64,000 nt of DNA from Streptomyces sp. NRRL B-3428. Its GTDB lineage: Bacteria > Actinomycetota > Actinomycetes > Streptomycetales > Streptomycetaceae. The notes below the pieces were generated by a model. The model did not search any database and was not told the origin of the DNA. It saw only the letters and a list, made by a program, of their open reading frames with translations. The translations under genes were made by a program, and so were the position numbers. The stretch lies in assembly GCA_000721375.1 (NCBI GenBank), contig JOGW01000010.1, positions 62,001 through 126,000 of the forward strand, written 5' to 3'. Of this stretch, positions 49,707-57,700 are shown one piece after another (within the stretch, counting starts at the first letter, position 1; each line of letters opens with the position of its first letter).

Positions 49707-49853
49707 GGATACGACCTCCTACGAGCCTGCGGGGCGGCTGCGTGGCTGGCGGTGCTGCGGCGTTGGCTGCGTTACGACATACGTGCCCGGCGAACGTACG
49801 GTCGTTGTTCACCGAGGGTCAATGCCCGTGCGCCCGGCGAGATCGGTTCCGTG

Positions 49854-49863
49854 ACAACGTTGT
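49854..49863. promoter_or_regulatory. ACAACGTTGT palindrome upstream of the sugar importer
   Basis: A perfect 10-bp palindrome with a central CG in an AT-rich patch (GTGACAACGTTGTTATGAC), 148 bp upstream of the binding-protein GTG. A central CG step is typical of LacI-family operators. No LacI gene is adjacent. Confidence 0.5.
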
Positions 49864-49901
49864 TATGACAGGCGTGAGTCGACCGCTCCTCGGAGCAGGA
49901 C

Positions 49902-50588
49902 TCAGATCGAGACCCAGCGATAGTGCAGCTCGGGCCGCCCCACCTGCCCGTACTGCGGAGCCCGCAGCGCACGGCCGGACTCGACGAGATGCTCCAGATA
50001 GCGCCGTGCCGTGATCCGCGAGAGCCCCGCCGTCTCGGCGGCCGCCGCGGCGCTCAGCCCTTCGGGAGCCGCCCGCAGCGTGCTGATCACCCGGTCGAGG
50101 GTGGGTGCGCTGAGCCCCTTGGGCAGCGCGGCCGGCTGGGGTGCGCGCAGCGCGGCGAGAGCGCGGTCCACCTCGTCCTGCCCGGAGGCCTCGCCCGCCG
50201 CCGTACGGAATTCGGCATAGCGTACGAGGCGGTCGCGCAGGGTTCCGAACGTGAACGGTTTGAGCACGTACTGCACCACGCCCAGCGAGACGCCCTCGCG
50301 CACCACGGCCAGATCGCGGGCCGAGGTCACCGCGATCACATCCGCCTGATGCCCGGCAGCGCGCAGGCTCCTGGCCAGCTGCAGACCGTGGCCGTCGGGC
50401 AGATACAGGTCGAGAAGGAGCAGGTCGACGGGGGTGCGGTCGAGCACCCGGCGGGCCTGGGCGCCGGAGTGCGCCTTGGCCACGGCCTGGAAACCGTGGA
50501 CTCGGTTGACGTACATGCAATGTGCGTCCGCGACCACCGGATCGTCCTCGACGACGAGGACCCTGATGGGCCCGCTCGGCTCGCTCAC
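49902..50588 (-). CDS. CitB/DcuR-type response regulator
   Basis: 228 residues. The receiver (about 8-125) has Glu14/Asp15/Asp16, phospho-Asp60 in DLLLLDLYLPDGHG and Lys in VLKPFTFG. The output is a C-terminal helix-turn-helix (about 178-215), GLSAAAAAETAGLSRITARRYLEHLVESGRA, of the CitB subgroup. It overlaps the kinase gene by 4 nt (ATGA). It probably activates the divergent dicarboxylate symporter gene when C4-dicarboxylate or citrate is sensed. Confidence 0.92.
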   Translation of the reverse strand: MSEPSGPIRVLVVEDDPVVADAHCMYVNRVHGFQAVAKAHSGAQARRVLDRTPVDLLLLDLYLPDGHGLQLARSLRAAGHQADVIAVTSARDLAVVREGVSLGVVQYVLKPFTFGTLRDRLVRYAEFRTAAGEASGQDEVDRALAALRAPQPAALPKGLSAPTLDRVISTLRAAPEGLSAAAAAETAGLSRITARRYLEHLVESGRALRAPQYGQVGRPELHYRWVSI

Positions 50589-52189
50589 ACCCGTACCTCC
50601 TTCTTCTTCGGCGCCAGAGGCAGCCGGACCGTGAACTCGGCCCCGCCGTCAGGGGATTGCGCCACGGTCACCGTGCCGCCGTGGCGATGCGCCGTCTGCC
50701 GTACGAGCGCGAGGCCGAGACCGCGGCCCGGACCCTTGCCCGACCAGCCGCGCGCGAACACATCCGCGTCGGCCGGTACGCCCGGACCGTTGTCCGAGAC
50801 ATCGAGCAGCAGCTCCTCGTCGACCACCACCGCGGTCACTGTCACCGCACCGCCAGGGGTGCCGGTGGCCGCGTCCACCGCGTTGTCGATCAGGTTGCCG
50901 AGCACGGTGACCAGGTCGCGGGCGGGCAGCGTATCCGGAAGAAGCCCGTCGTCAATACGGCTGTCGGGAGAGATCTCCAGCTCGACCCCGCGCTCGTTGG
51001 CCTGTGCGGCCTTGCCGAGCAGCAGCGCCGCGAGCACCGGTTCGCCGACCGCGGTGACCACCTGGTCGGTGAGCGCCTGGGCCAGTTCCAGCTCGGCGGT
51101 GGCGAACTCGACGGCCTCCTCGGCCCGGCCCATCTCGATCAGTGACACCACGGTGTGCAGCCGGTTCGCCGCCTCGTGCGCCTGGGAGCGCAGGGCCTCG
51201 GTGAACCCGCGCTCGTGGTCGAGTTCACCGGTCAGGGCCTGCAGTTCGGTGTGGTCGCGCAGGGTGGCGACGGTGCCGCGCTGCTCACCGCCCTGCACCG
51301 GTGAGGTGTTCACGACGATCACCCGGTCCGCGGTCAGATGCACCTCGTCCACGCGCGGTTCGGTGGCGAGCAGGGCGCCGGTGAGCGGCCCCGGCAGACC
51401 GAGATCGGCGATGTGCAGACCGATCACCTCGCCCTCGACACCGAGCAGTTCGCGTGCCCCGTCGTTGAGCAGCGCGATCCTGCGCTGCCCGTCGAGCATG
51501 AGAAGTCCTTCGCGTACGGCGTGCAGGGCGGCCTGGTGGTAGTCGTGCATCCGGCTGAGCTCGGCCGCGTTCATGCCGTGGGTGTGCCGGCGCAGCCGCG
51601 CGTTGATCACGTAGGTGCCGACCCCGCCGAGGGCGAGGGCGCCGAGCGCGACCAGGAACAGGGCGGTGAGCTGCTTCTGCACCCGGCCGTCGATCGACTC
51701 GATCTTGATGCCCGCGCTGACCAGACCGACGATCCGGCCCCGGTCGTGCACCGGCGTGACCACGCGGACCGACGGTCCGAGCGTTCCGGTGTACGTCTCG
51801 GAGAACGTCCTGCCGTCGAGCGCCGGGGCTATGTGCCCGAGGAATTTGTCCCCGATGTGCTCCGGGCGCGGGTGGGTCCAGCGGATGCCGTTGCGGTCCA
51901 TGATCGTGACGAAGTCGACCTCGGCGTCCTTGCGGACGTCCTCGGCGTACGGCTGCAGATCCGTCGTCGGCTGCTCCCCGCGGATCGCCGCACGCACCGA
52001 GGGCGAGTCCGCCACGGCGCGGGCCGCGGCCGTCGCCTGGCGCACGGCCGCGTTCGTGGCCTGGCTGTGCGCGGTGACGTACGCGAACACGGCGCACCCG
52101 GCCACGACGACCGCGACGAGCACGACCTGCATGGCGAAGAGCTGAGCCGCGAGGGAACGCGGCCGGGGGATGCGGCGCATTTCGAGCAT
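50585..52189 (-). CDS. CitA/DcuS-type sensor histidine kinase
   Basis: 534 residues. Helices at about 13-38 and 173-196 flank a PASc-like extracytoplasmic sensor (about 45-170): DFVTIMDRNGIRWTHPRPEHIGDKFLGHI is the citrate/C4-dicarboxylate-binding type. A cytosolic PAS follows (about 215-310), then the phosphorylation motif RSQAHEAANRLHTVVSL (His338) and HATPase with NLIDNAVDAA and GRGLGLALV. Start at 52189 or the ATG 9 bp downstream. Divergent from the symporter gene over 225 bp, the classic arrangement for dicarboxylate uptake control. Longer frames reaching 53719 run antisense through the symporter and are rejected. Confidence 0.93.
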   Translation of the reverse strand: MLEMRRIPRPRSLAAQLFAMQVVLVAVVVAGCAVFAYVTAHSQATNAAVRQATAAARAVADSPSVRAAIRGEQPTTDLQPYAEDVRKDAEVDFVTIMDRNGIRWTHPRPEHIGDKFLGHIAPALDGRTFSETYTGTLGPSVRVVTPVHDRGRIVGLVSAGIKIESIDGRVQKQLTALFLVALGALALGGVGTYVINARLRRHTHGMNAAELSRMHDYHQAALHAVREGLLMLDGQRRIALLNDGARELLGVEGEVIGLHIADLGLPGPLTGALLATEPRVDEVHLTADRVIVVNTSPVQGGEQRGTVATLRDHTELQALTGELDHERGFTEALRSQAHEAANRLHTVVSLIEMGRAEEAVEFATAELELAQALTDQVVTAVGEPVLAALLLGKAAQANERGVELEISPDSRIDDGLLPDTLPARDLVTVLGNLIDNAVDAATGTPGGAVTVTAVVVDEELLLDVSDNGPGVPADADVFARGWSGKGPGRGLGLALVRQTAHRHGGTVTVAQSPDGGAEFTVRLPLAPKKKEVRV

Positions 52190-52237
52190 GCGGCCAGTGT
52201 GCCTGGGGACATAAGCGCGAACTAAATGTACGCAAGG

Positions 52238-52251
52238 GTGACCCCGGTCAC
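52238..52251. promoter_or_regulatory. GTGACC-CC-GGTCAC dyad in the kinase/symporter promoter
   Basis: A perfect 6-bp inverted repeat in the 225-bp divergent region, 49 bp from the kinase start and 164 bp from the symporter GTG. A candidate site for the CitB-type regulator. The rest of the region is GC-rich with no other clear signal. Confidence 0.4.
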
Positions 52252-52414
52252 GCCCTGATGGATATTCACCGGGACCGCCGCCGGGGTTCACACCCCGAGA
52301 GCCCGGCCCGCACAGGGGTCGGACCGGGCCCGGCGGGAGGATCCGTGTCGTGGGGGTGGGACCCGATGCGCGGAGCTGTGTGGATCCGACGAGCCGTTCG
52401 TGCAAGGAGGCACC

Positions 52415-53794
52415 GTGGCAACCACGGCGACAACAGGCAAGCGGGACAGAACGCATTACCTCTACATCGCGGTGATCGCGGCGGTGGCGCTCGGCGTCCT
52501 CGTCGGCTTCGTGGCCCCGGGGGTCGCGGTCGAGCTGAAGCCGATCGGCACGGGCTTCGTGAACCTGATCAAGATGATGATCTCGCCGATCATCTTCTGC
52601 ACGATCGTGCTCGGCATCGGATCCGTACGGAAGGCCGCGAAGGTCGGCGCCGTCGGAGGTATCGCCCTCGTCTACTTCACGATCATGTCGTTCGTGGCGC
52701 TGGGCATCGGCCTGATCGTCGGCAACATCCTGGACCCGGGCACGGGTCTCGCGGTGACCGACGCCGTCAAGGAGACCGGCCACGCGCAGGTCGACGCCGA
52801 GGCCAAGGACACCGTCGAGTTCCTGCTCGGCATCATCCCGACCACGTTCGTCTCCGCCTTCACCGGCGGCGAGGTGCTGCAGACCCTGCTGATCGCGCTG
52901 CTCGCCGGCTTCGCGCTGCAGGCCATGGGCGACACCGGCGCGCCGATTCTGCGCGGTGTCGAGCACGTGCAGCGGCTCGTCTTCCGCATCCTGGCCATGA
53001 TCATGTGGGCTGCCCCGGTCGGTGCGTTCGGCGCGATGGCCGCGGTCGTCGGCTCCGCCGGAATCGACGCACTCAAGAGCCTGGCCGTCCTGATGCTCGG
53101 CTTCTACCTCACCTGTGTGCTCTTCATCTTCCTGGTGCTCGGCACTCTGCTGCGGGTGGTCGCGGGCCTGAACATCCTCACGCTCTTCAAGTACCTGGGC
53201 CGTGAGTTCCTGCTGATCCTGTCCACCTCCTCCTCCGAGTCCGCGCTGCCGCGGCTCATCGCGAAGATGGAGCACCTGGGTGTCAGCAAGCCGGTGGCCG
53301 GTATCACCGTCCCGACCGGCTACTCCTTCAACCTCGACGGCACCATGATCTACATGACCATGGCCTCGCTGTTCGTCGCCGACGCCCTGGGTACGCCGAT
53401 GTCGATCGGCGAGCAGATCCCGCTGCTTCTCTTCCTGTTCGTCGCCTCGAAGGGCGCCGCCGGTGTCACCGGCGCCGGCCTCGCGACCCTGGCCGGCGGT
53501 CTGCAGTCGCACAAGCCCGCCCTGGTGGACGGCATCGGCCTGATCGTCGGTATCGACCGCTTCATGAGCGAGGCGCGTGCCCTGACCAACTTCGCGGGCA
53601 ACGCGGTGGCCACGGTCCTCGTCGGCACGTGGACCAAGGAGATCGACCGCTCGCGCGTCGACGAGGTGCTCTCCGGACGGGCCCCGTTCGACGAGCGCAC
53701 GCTTCTCGACGACGGTCACGGCGGGGCGTCCGAGGACGCGAACGTGCCGCTGCAGAAGGGCGGTTCGGGTACCAAGGAGGACGCGGCGGTCTGA
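52415..53794 (+). CDS. dctA: Dicarboxylate:cation symporter (DctA/DAACS family)
   Basis: 459 residues from the GTG at 52415 with AAGGAGG upstream. Eight membrane helices plus re-entrant loops. Signatures are NLIKMMISPIIFCTIVLGI, the Ser-rich hairpin STSSSESALPRLIAKME, PTGYSFNLDGTMIYMTMASLF (NLDGT, cation/substrate site) and KGAAGVTGAGLATLAG. It takes up C4-dicarboxylates (succinate, fumarate, malate) with H+ or Na+. A hydrophilic C-terminal tail covers about 425-459. Divergent from the CitA/CitB-type system that probably controls it; a strong terminator follows. Confidence 0.94.
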   Translation: MATTATTGKRDRTHYLYIAVIAAVALGVLVGFVAPGVAVELKPIGTGFVNLIKMMISPIIFCTIVLGIGSVRKAAKVGAVGGIALVYFTIMSFVALGIGLIVGNILDPGTGLAVTDAVKETGHAQVDAEAKDTVEFLLGIIPTTFVSAFTGGEVLQTLLIALLAGFALQAMGDTGAPILRGVEHVQRLVFRILAMIMWAAPVGAFGAMAAVVGSAGIDALKSLAVLMLGFYLTCVLFIFLVLGTLLRVVAGLNILTLFKYLGREFLLILSTSSSESALPRLIAKMEHLGVSKPVAGITVPTGYSFNLDGTMIYMTMASLFVADALGTPMSIGEQIPLLLFLFVASKGAAGVTGAGLATLAGGLQSHKPALVDGIGLIVGIDRFMSEARALTNFAGNAVATVLVGTWTKEIDRSRVDEVLSGRAPFDERTLLDDGHGGASEDANVPLQKGGSGTKEDAAV

Positions 53795-53816
53795 CCGTCT
53801 CGCACCAGCCGAGCAG

Positions 53817-53852
53817 AGAGCCCGGTATCCCCGTCAGGGGGTACCGGGCTCT
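53817..53852 (+). terminator. Terminator after dctA
   Basis: AGAGCCCGGTATCCCC pairs with GGGGGTACCGGGCTCT, followed by TTTCGCG. Confidence 0.88.
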
Positions 53853-53871
53853 TTCGCGTTCCGCTCCCGGC

Positions 53872-54360
53872 TCACTCGCCGCAGGAGAAGGCCTCGGGAT
53901 CGGTCCTGAGCTTCGCGAACACCTTGCGCAGCGCGGCCGTTTCACGCTCGGACAGCTCGCCGAACAGCTCCTGCTCCACCGTGTCGAGGGCGGCATCGGC
54001 CTTCCGCAGCCGTGCGGCCCCCTCCTCGGTGATCTCCACGATGTGCCGGCGCCGGTCGGCGGGGTCGCGCCTGCGCCGGACGAGCTCGTCGTTCTCCAGG
54101 CCGTTGAGCAGCGCCACGAGCACGCTCGGGTCCACACCGAGCCCTTCGATGAGCGCCTTCTGGGAGACCGGGCCCTCGGTGAGCAGCTGCAGCGTGGCCA
54201 CATGGCGCGGGCTCAGACCGGCGGTGGCGACGGCCTTGCGGATCAGCCCGTCGGTGATGTTGCCGTGGTACGCGAGGAGAAAGGCGAGCCGGTAATGCGG
54301 CTCGGCGGCCTCGGTCGAGGGCGTACCGGCCGTGTCCTGGGTGACCTCTCTGGCTGCCAT
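53872..54360 (-). CDS. MarR-family regulator
   Basis: 162 residues from the ATG at 54360 (a GTG six bp upstream is the alternative). Winged helix: VSQKALIEGLGVDPSVLVALLNGLENDELVRRRRDPADRRRHIVEITEEG, split between helix (about 66-95) and wing (about 96-112). It is divergent from a DoxX-like membrane protein gene; the 108-bp gap between them contains an AT-rich inverted repeat that fits an operator. This MarR/DoxX pairing is widespread in actinomycetes. The inducer is unknown. Confidence 0.9.
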   Translation of the reverse strand: MAAREVTQDTAGTPSTEAAEPHYRLAFLLAYHGNITDGLIRKAVATAGLSPRHVATLQLLTEGPVSQKALIEGLGVDPSVLVALLNGLENDELVRRRRDPADRRRHIVEITEEGAARLRKADAALDTVEQELFGELSERETAALRKVFAKLRTDPEAFSCGE

Positions 54361-54398
54361 ACCCACACCGTAGCAGCGGCTCTATTGTGGAGTCCGAT

Positions 54399-54424
54399 AA
54401 ATCATTGATAGCCTTCAACGATAT
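54399..54424. promoter_or_regulatory. MarR-type operator between marR and doxX
   Basis: AAATCATTGAT-AGCC-TTCAACGATAT, arms of 11 bp matching at 8 positions, in an unusually AT-rich patch 45 bp before the DoxX ATG. It is flanked by CCGATA and TATCGG, which pair as well. Confidence 0.55.
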
Positions 54425-54468
54425 CGGGGCCTCTACGGTTGAGGTCCTCCGAAGACTTTGGAGTGCTC

Positions 54469-54816
54469 ATGTTTCTCGCCTACGTGATCGTCGGTGTGCT
54501 GCTCGCCCTGGTCCTGTCCGCGTCCGCGACCTTCACCTTCGCCCGCAATCCCGCGATCACGGCGACGATGGGCAAGGTGGGCGTGCCGGACTCGTGGCTG
54601 CCACGGCTCGCCTCACTGAAGGCGGCGGGAGCGGTCGGGCTGCTCGTCGGTCTGGCGGTCCCGTTCATCGGGGCGGCCGCCGCGGTGGGTGTGGTGCTCT
54701 TCTTCATCGGGGCCGTGGTGGTCCATGTCCGCGCGAAGGACAAGGAGTTCGCACCGGCGGTCGTGCTGATGCTGCTTGCCGCGGCGGCGCTCGTGCTGCG
54801 GCTGATCTCGGCCTGA
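54469..54816 (+). CDS. DoxX-like small membrane protein
   Basis: 115 residues from the ATG at 54469 (GGAG five nt upstream), MFLAYVIVGVLLALVLSASATFTF. Four hydrophobic helices (about 2-24, 52-68, 70-90, 95-113) with the DoxX-family KVGVPDSWLPRLASLKAAGAVGLLVG stretch after helix 1. Such proteins are linked to redox/quinone stress in mycobacteria and others; the exact role here is unknown. It is under the divergent MarR regulator. Confidence 0.85.
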   Translation: MFLAYVIVGVLLALVLSASATFTFARNPAITATMGKVGVPDSWLPRLASLKAAGAVGLLVGLAVPFIGAAAAVGVVLFFIGAVVVHVRAKDKEFAPAVVLMLLAAAALVLRLISA

Positions 54817-54832
54817 GTGGCGGTGCCCGGAG

Positions 54833-55441
54833 TCAGGCGGAGAGCCCGGCGACCAGCGCGGTCGCCTCGGAGGCGGGTACGCCCGCCGTGATCAGACTGG
54901 TGATCGCGGCGGCCGTACCCGCCTCTTTCGCGTCGAGCTCGCCGTCGTTGACCGCCTGCATCAGCCCGAAGAGCACCTGCTCCTGTACGAGCGCGAGCGC
55001 GCCGGCGGTCAGGACCGAGGTGAACGCGCCTGCGTCCAGGCCGAGTCGGAAGAGCTGCGTCAGCTCTTCGCGGTGCGGCGCGAGTCCGCCGCGGATGTCC
55101 TCCATCGTGCCGCTGCGCTGCGCGAGCGAGACGAGGAGCCGGTAGCGGTCGGCCACCTGCCAGACCGCGAGCGTGCGCCGCGCGAGGCTGCCCGCGGGGT
55201 CCCCGTCCGTCACCGGTTCGCTTTCGAGTGCCTCGCCGATCGCCCGGATCGCGCCTTCGGCGATGGCCACGATCAGCGTCTCGCGGCTCGGGAAATGCCC
55301 GTACACCGTGCGCCGTACGACCCCTGCCGCGCGCGCGATCTGGTCCATCGAGGCGTCCGGATCCCGCAGCAGCTCGGTGAGCGCGACGTCGAGGATGCGG
55401 CGGCGGTTGCTGTCGGCTCGGGTCACGCGCTCCTGGCTCAT
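54833..55441 (-). CDS. TetR-family repressor of the MFS exporter
   Basis: 202 residues from the ATG at 55441, MSQERVTRADSNRRRILDVALTEL; a GTG at 55456 is possible but lies inside an operator. HTH: LRDPDASMDQIARAAGVVRRTVYGHFPSRETLIVAIAEGAI. The ligand domain (about 75-200) is typical of drug-sensing TetR proteins. Divergent from a 14-TM MFS exporter. Three 18-bp copies of TTGCACA-N4-TGTGCAA fill the gap between them, so this protein very likely represses both genes until an exported compound binds. Confidence 0.92.
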   Translation of the reverse strand: MSQERVTRADSNRRRILDVALTELLRDPDASMDQIARAAGVVRRTVYGHFPSRETLIVAIAEGAIRAIGEALESEPVTDGDPAGSLARRTLAVWQVADRYRLLVSLAQRSGTMEDIRGGLAPHREELTQLFRLGLDAGAFTSVLTAGALALVQEQVLFGLMQAVNDGELDAKEAGTAAAITSLITAGVPASEATALVAGLSA

Positions 55442-55450
55442 GGGTCCATT

Positions 55451-55513
55451 TTGCACATGGCTGTGCAGTCACGTAAATTGCACAGTGCTGTGTAGTTGCA
55501 CAGCGATGTGCAA
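55451..55513. promoter_or_regulatory. Three TetR operators TTGCACA-N4-TGTGCAA
   Basis: Copies at 55451-55468 (TTGCACA-TGGC-TGTGCAG), 55478-55495 (TTGCACA-GTGC-TGTGTAG) and 55496-55513 (TTGCACA-GCGA-TGTGCAA, perfect). The last two abut exactly. All lie in the tetR/MFS divergent promoter; the first overlaps the region just upstream of the tetR start. Confidence 0.88.
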
Positions 55514-55570
55514 ATTGATGGACCGGCGGCCGTACGAGCCGGTGGTGCGAGTGGAGAGGCGGCCCGAGTC

Positions 55571-57232
55571 ATGCGTCTGGTCATGAAAGAGCCCGTGGAG
55601 AAGATGAGCGGGCCCTACGCCCGCCGCTGGTGGGCCCTCGGCGTGCTCTGTCTGAGCCTGCTGATCATCGTGATGGCCAATACGGCCCTGACGGTCGCCG
55701 CCCCCGACATGACCAAGTCACTGAATCTGACCAGTTCGGATCTGCAGTGGGTCATCGACGGCTACACCGTCCCGTACGCCGCCCTGATGCTGCTGCTGGG
55801 TGCGATCGGCGACAAGTACAGCCGCCGCGGCGCACTGATACTCGGCCTTCTCGTCTTCGGCGGCGGCGCCGTCGCGGGCTCGCTGGTCGACAGCTCGACC
55901 GGAGTGATCGCGGCCCGTGCCGTCATGGGTGTGGGCGCCGCGATGATCATGCCCGCGACCCTCTCGCTGCTCGCCGCCACCTTCCCGAAGAAGGAGCGCG
56001 CCAAGGCCATCGTGATGTGGACGGCCACCGCAGGCATCGCGATCGCGGCCGGACCGCTGGTCGCCGGCCTGCTCCTGGAGCACCACGGCTGGGCCTCGAC
56101 CTTCCTGATCAACGTACCGATCGCCGTGCTCGCGATCATCGGCACGCTCGTCCTCGTACCGCCGTCCAAAGCCGACCACCACGACCGCATCGACTACGTC
56201 GGCGGCATCCTCTCCGTGATCTGGATCGGCGCGCTCGTCTACATGATCATCGAGGGCCCGCACTTCGGCTGGGGCGTCAACGCGATCACCGCCGCGATCG
56301 TCGCCGCCGTCGGTCTCGTGGTCTTCGTCGTCTGGGAACTGCGCCACCCGAAGCCGGTACTGGACGTCCGCCGCTTCACCAACCGCGGCTTCGCCGGTTC
56401 GAACCTCGCCGTCGCACTCTTCTTCCTCGCGGTCTTCGGCGCCTTCTACTTCCTCACGCAGCATCTGCAGTTCGTCCTCGGCTACGACGCCCTCGACACC
56501 GGTATCCGTATGCTGCCGCTGGCCGGCGCGGTCTTCGTGGGTTCGGCCCTCACCGGCTATCTCACCCCGCGCGTGGGCATGCGGGCCACGGTGACGGCCG
56601 GCATGGTCGGCGGTACGGCCTCGCTCGCGCTGCTCACGCAGGTGGACGCGGCCTCCTCGTACGGGACGTTCGTCCTCCCCCTGATCCTGCTCGGCATCTC
56701 CATCGGCCTCGCCCTCTCGCCCTGCACCGACGCGATCATGGGCTCCTTCCCCGAGGCGGAACTGGGTGTCGGCGGCGCGGTCAACGACACCTCGCTCGAA
56801 CTCGGCGGCTCGCTCGGCATCGCGATCCTCGGCTCGGTCCTGGCGGGCGCCTACTCCTCGAACCTCGCGTCCGCGGCGTCCGGCACCAAGCTCCCCGGTG
56901 ACACGCTCGCCACCGCACAGGACTCGGTCGGCGCGGGCTACGCGGTGGCCCAGGGCATCGGCGACCAGGCCCGCGCCCTCGCGGGCAAGGCGGCCCAGGC
57001 CGCAACCCCCGAACAGGCCGCTCAGCTCAAGGCGCAGTCCGAGCAACTCGCCCATGGGGCAGGACAGATGGCGGACGCCGTCGGCTCCGCGTTCTCGGAC
57101 GCGGTGGCCCACACCAGCCTGATCGGCGCGGTGATCCTCGGCGTCGGAACGCTGCTGGTGGCGGTCTTGCTGCCGCGCCGCGCAAAGGGTGAGAAGGCGC
57201 AGACGGAGCAGCTGGAATCAGTACGGGCCTAG
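55571..57232 (+). CDS. MFS drug exporter (14 TM, EmrB/QacA type)
   Basis: 553 residues from the ATG at 55571 (starts at 55586 and 55607 are alternatives). Fourteen helices. Motif A-like GAIGDKYSRRGALILGLLVF, motif C region ATAGIAIAAGPLVAGLLLEHHGW (proton-antiporter drug exporters), and a final loop/C-terminal part with an unusually long Ala/Gln-rich cytosolic or periplasmic helix (about 455-515, GKAAQAATPEQAAQLKAQSE) before the last helix. Under the divergent TetR protein. A BSD-like deaminase gene follows convergently 7 bp away. Export of a toxic or self-made compound is likely. Confidence 0.93.
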   Translation: MRLVMKEPVEKMSGPYARRWWALGVLCLSLLIIVMANTALTVAAPDMTKSLNLTSSDLQWVIDGYTVPYAALMLLLGAIGDKYSRRGALILGLLVFGGGAVAGSLVDSSTGVIAARAVMGVGAAMIMPATLSLLAATFPKKERAKAIVMWTATAGIAIAAGPLVAGLLLEHHGWASTFLINVPIAVLAIIGTLVLVPPSKADHHDRIDYVGGILSVIWIGALVYMIIEGPHFGWGVNAITAAIVAAVGLVVFVVWELRHPKPVLDVRRFTNRGFAGSNLAVALFFLAVFGAFYFLTQHLQFVLGYDALDTGIRMLPLAGAVFVGSALTGYLTPRVGMRATVTAGMVGGTASLALLTQVDAASSYGTFVLPLILLGISIGLALSPCTDAIMGSFPEAELGVGGAVNDTSLELGGSLGIAILGSVLAGAYSSNLASAASGTKLPGDTLATAQDSVGAGYAVAQGIGDQARALAGKAAQAATPEQAAQLKAQSEQLAHGAGQMADAVGSAFSDAVAHTSLIGAVILGVGTLLVAVLLPRRAKGEKAQTEQLESVRA

Positions 57233-57239
57233 AGAGGCC

Positions 57240-57638
57240 TCACTCCTGGTGGTCGTGCCACACGTACGCGTGGGCCAGTAGCTCCTGTACGGGGACGGTG
57301 TCCACGGACCCCGGCCCGGTCGGCACGATCACCCGGACCTCCGGGAAGTAGTCGAGCAGCACCTGGCGGCAGCGGCCGCACGGGGCGATCACCCCGCGCC
57401 CGCCGTCGCCGACGGCGACGATCGTGGTCAGCTCGTAGGCGCCGGCCGTGGCCGCAGCCCCGATCGTGACCAGCTCCGCGCAGGGGCCGCCGGTGAAGTG
57501 GTAGACGTTCACGCCCGAGACGATCCGCCCGTCCGCGGTACGCGCGGCCGACGCCACGGTGTGGTTGTCGCCCCGGCAGGCGCGGTCCGCAAGCTCGGTC
57601 GCGGTGTCGATGAGTTCCTGGTCGTGAGGTGAGAGCAC
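57240..57638 (-). CDS. Blasticidin-S-deaminase-like cytidine deaminase
   Basis: 132 residues from the GTG at 57638. Zinc/catalytic motifs are PCAE (Cys53, Glu55) and PCGRC (Cys87, Cys90). The stretch GVNVYHFTGGPCAELV and RGVIAPCGRCRQVLLDYFP is almost the wording I recall for the fungal/Bacillus blasticidin S deaminases BSD/BSR, and it differs from the usual CDA sequence. It would deaminate cytosine in a nucleoside or aminoacyl-nucleoside in the cytosol. It is convergent with a TetR-controlled exporter, so a nucleoside-antibiotic detoxification role is plausible; ordinary cytidine salvage is the alternative. Confidence 0.88.
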   Translation of the reverse strand: MLSPHDQELIDTATELADRACRGDNHTVASAARTADGRIVSGVNVYHFTGGPCAELVTIGAAATAGAYELTTIVAVGDGGRGVIAPCGRCRQVLLDYFPEVRVIVPTGPGSVDTVPVQELLAHAYVWHDHQE

Positions 57639-57661
57639 CTGGTCACCGTACGTCGGCCGGG

Positions 57662-57690
57662 GGAGGGCCGCCCGAACCGGGCGGCCCTCC
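57662..57690 (-). terminator. Terminator after the small secreted-protein gene
   Basis: Perfect 13-bp stem GGAGGGCCGCCCG / CGGGCGGCCCTCC with loop AAC, 10 bp after the stop at 57701. Confidence 0.85.
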
Positions 57691-57700
57691 GGTTGCCGCA

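Noticed and set aside
52190..53719. N-terminal extension of the CitA-type kinase by about 510 residues
   Set aside because: It would run antisense through the dicarboxylate symporter gene; the real N-terminus with its first membrane helix begins at 52189.
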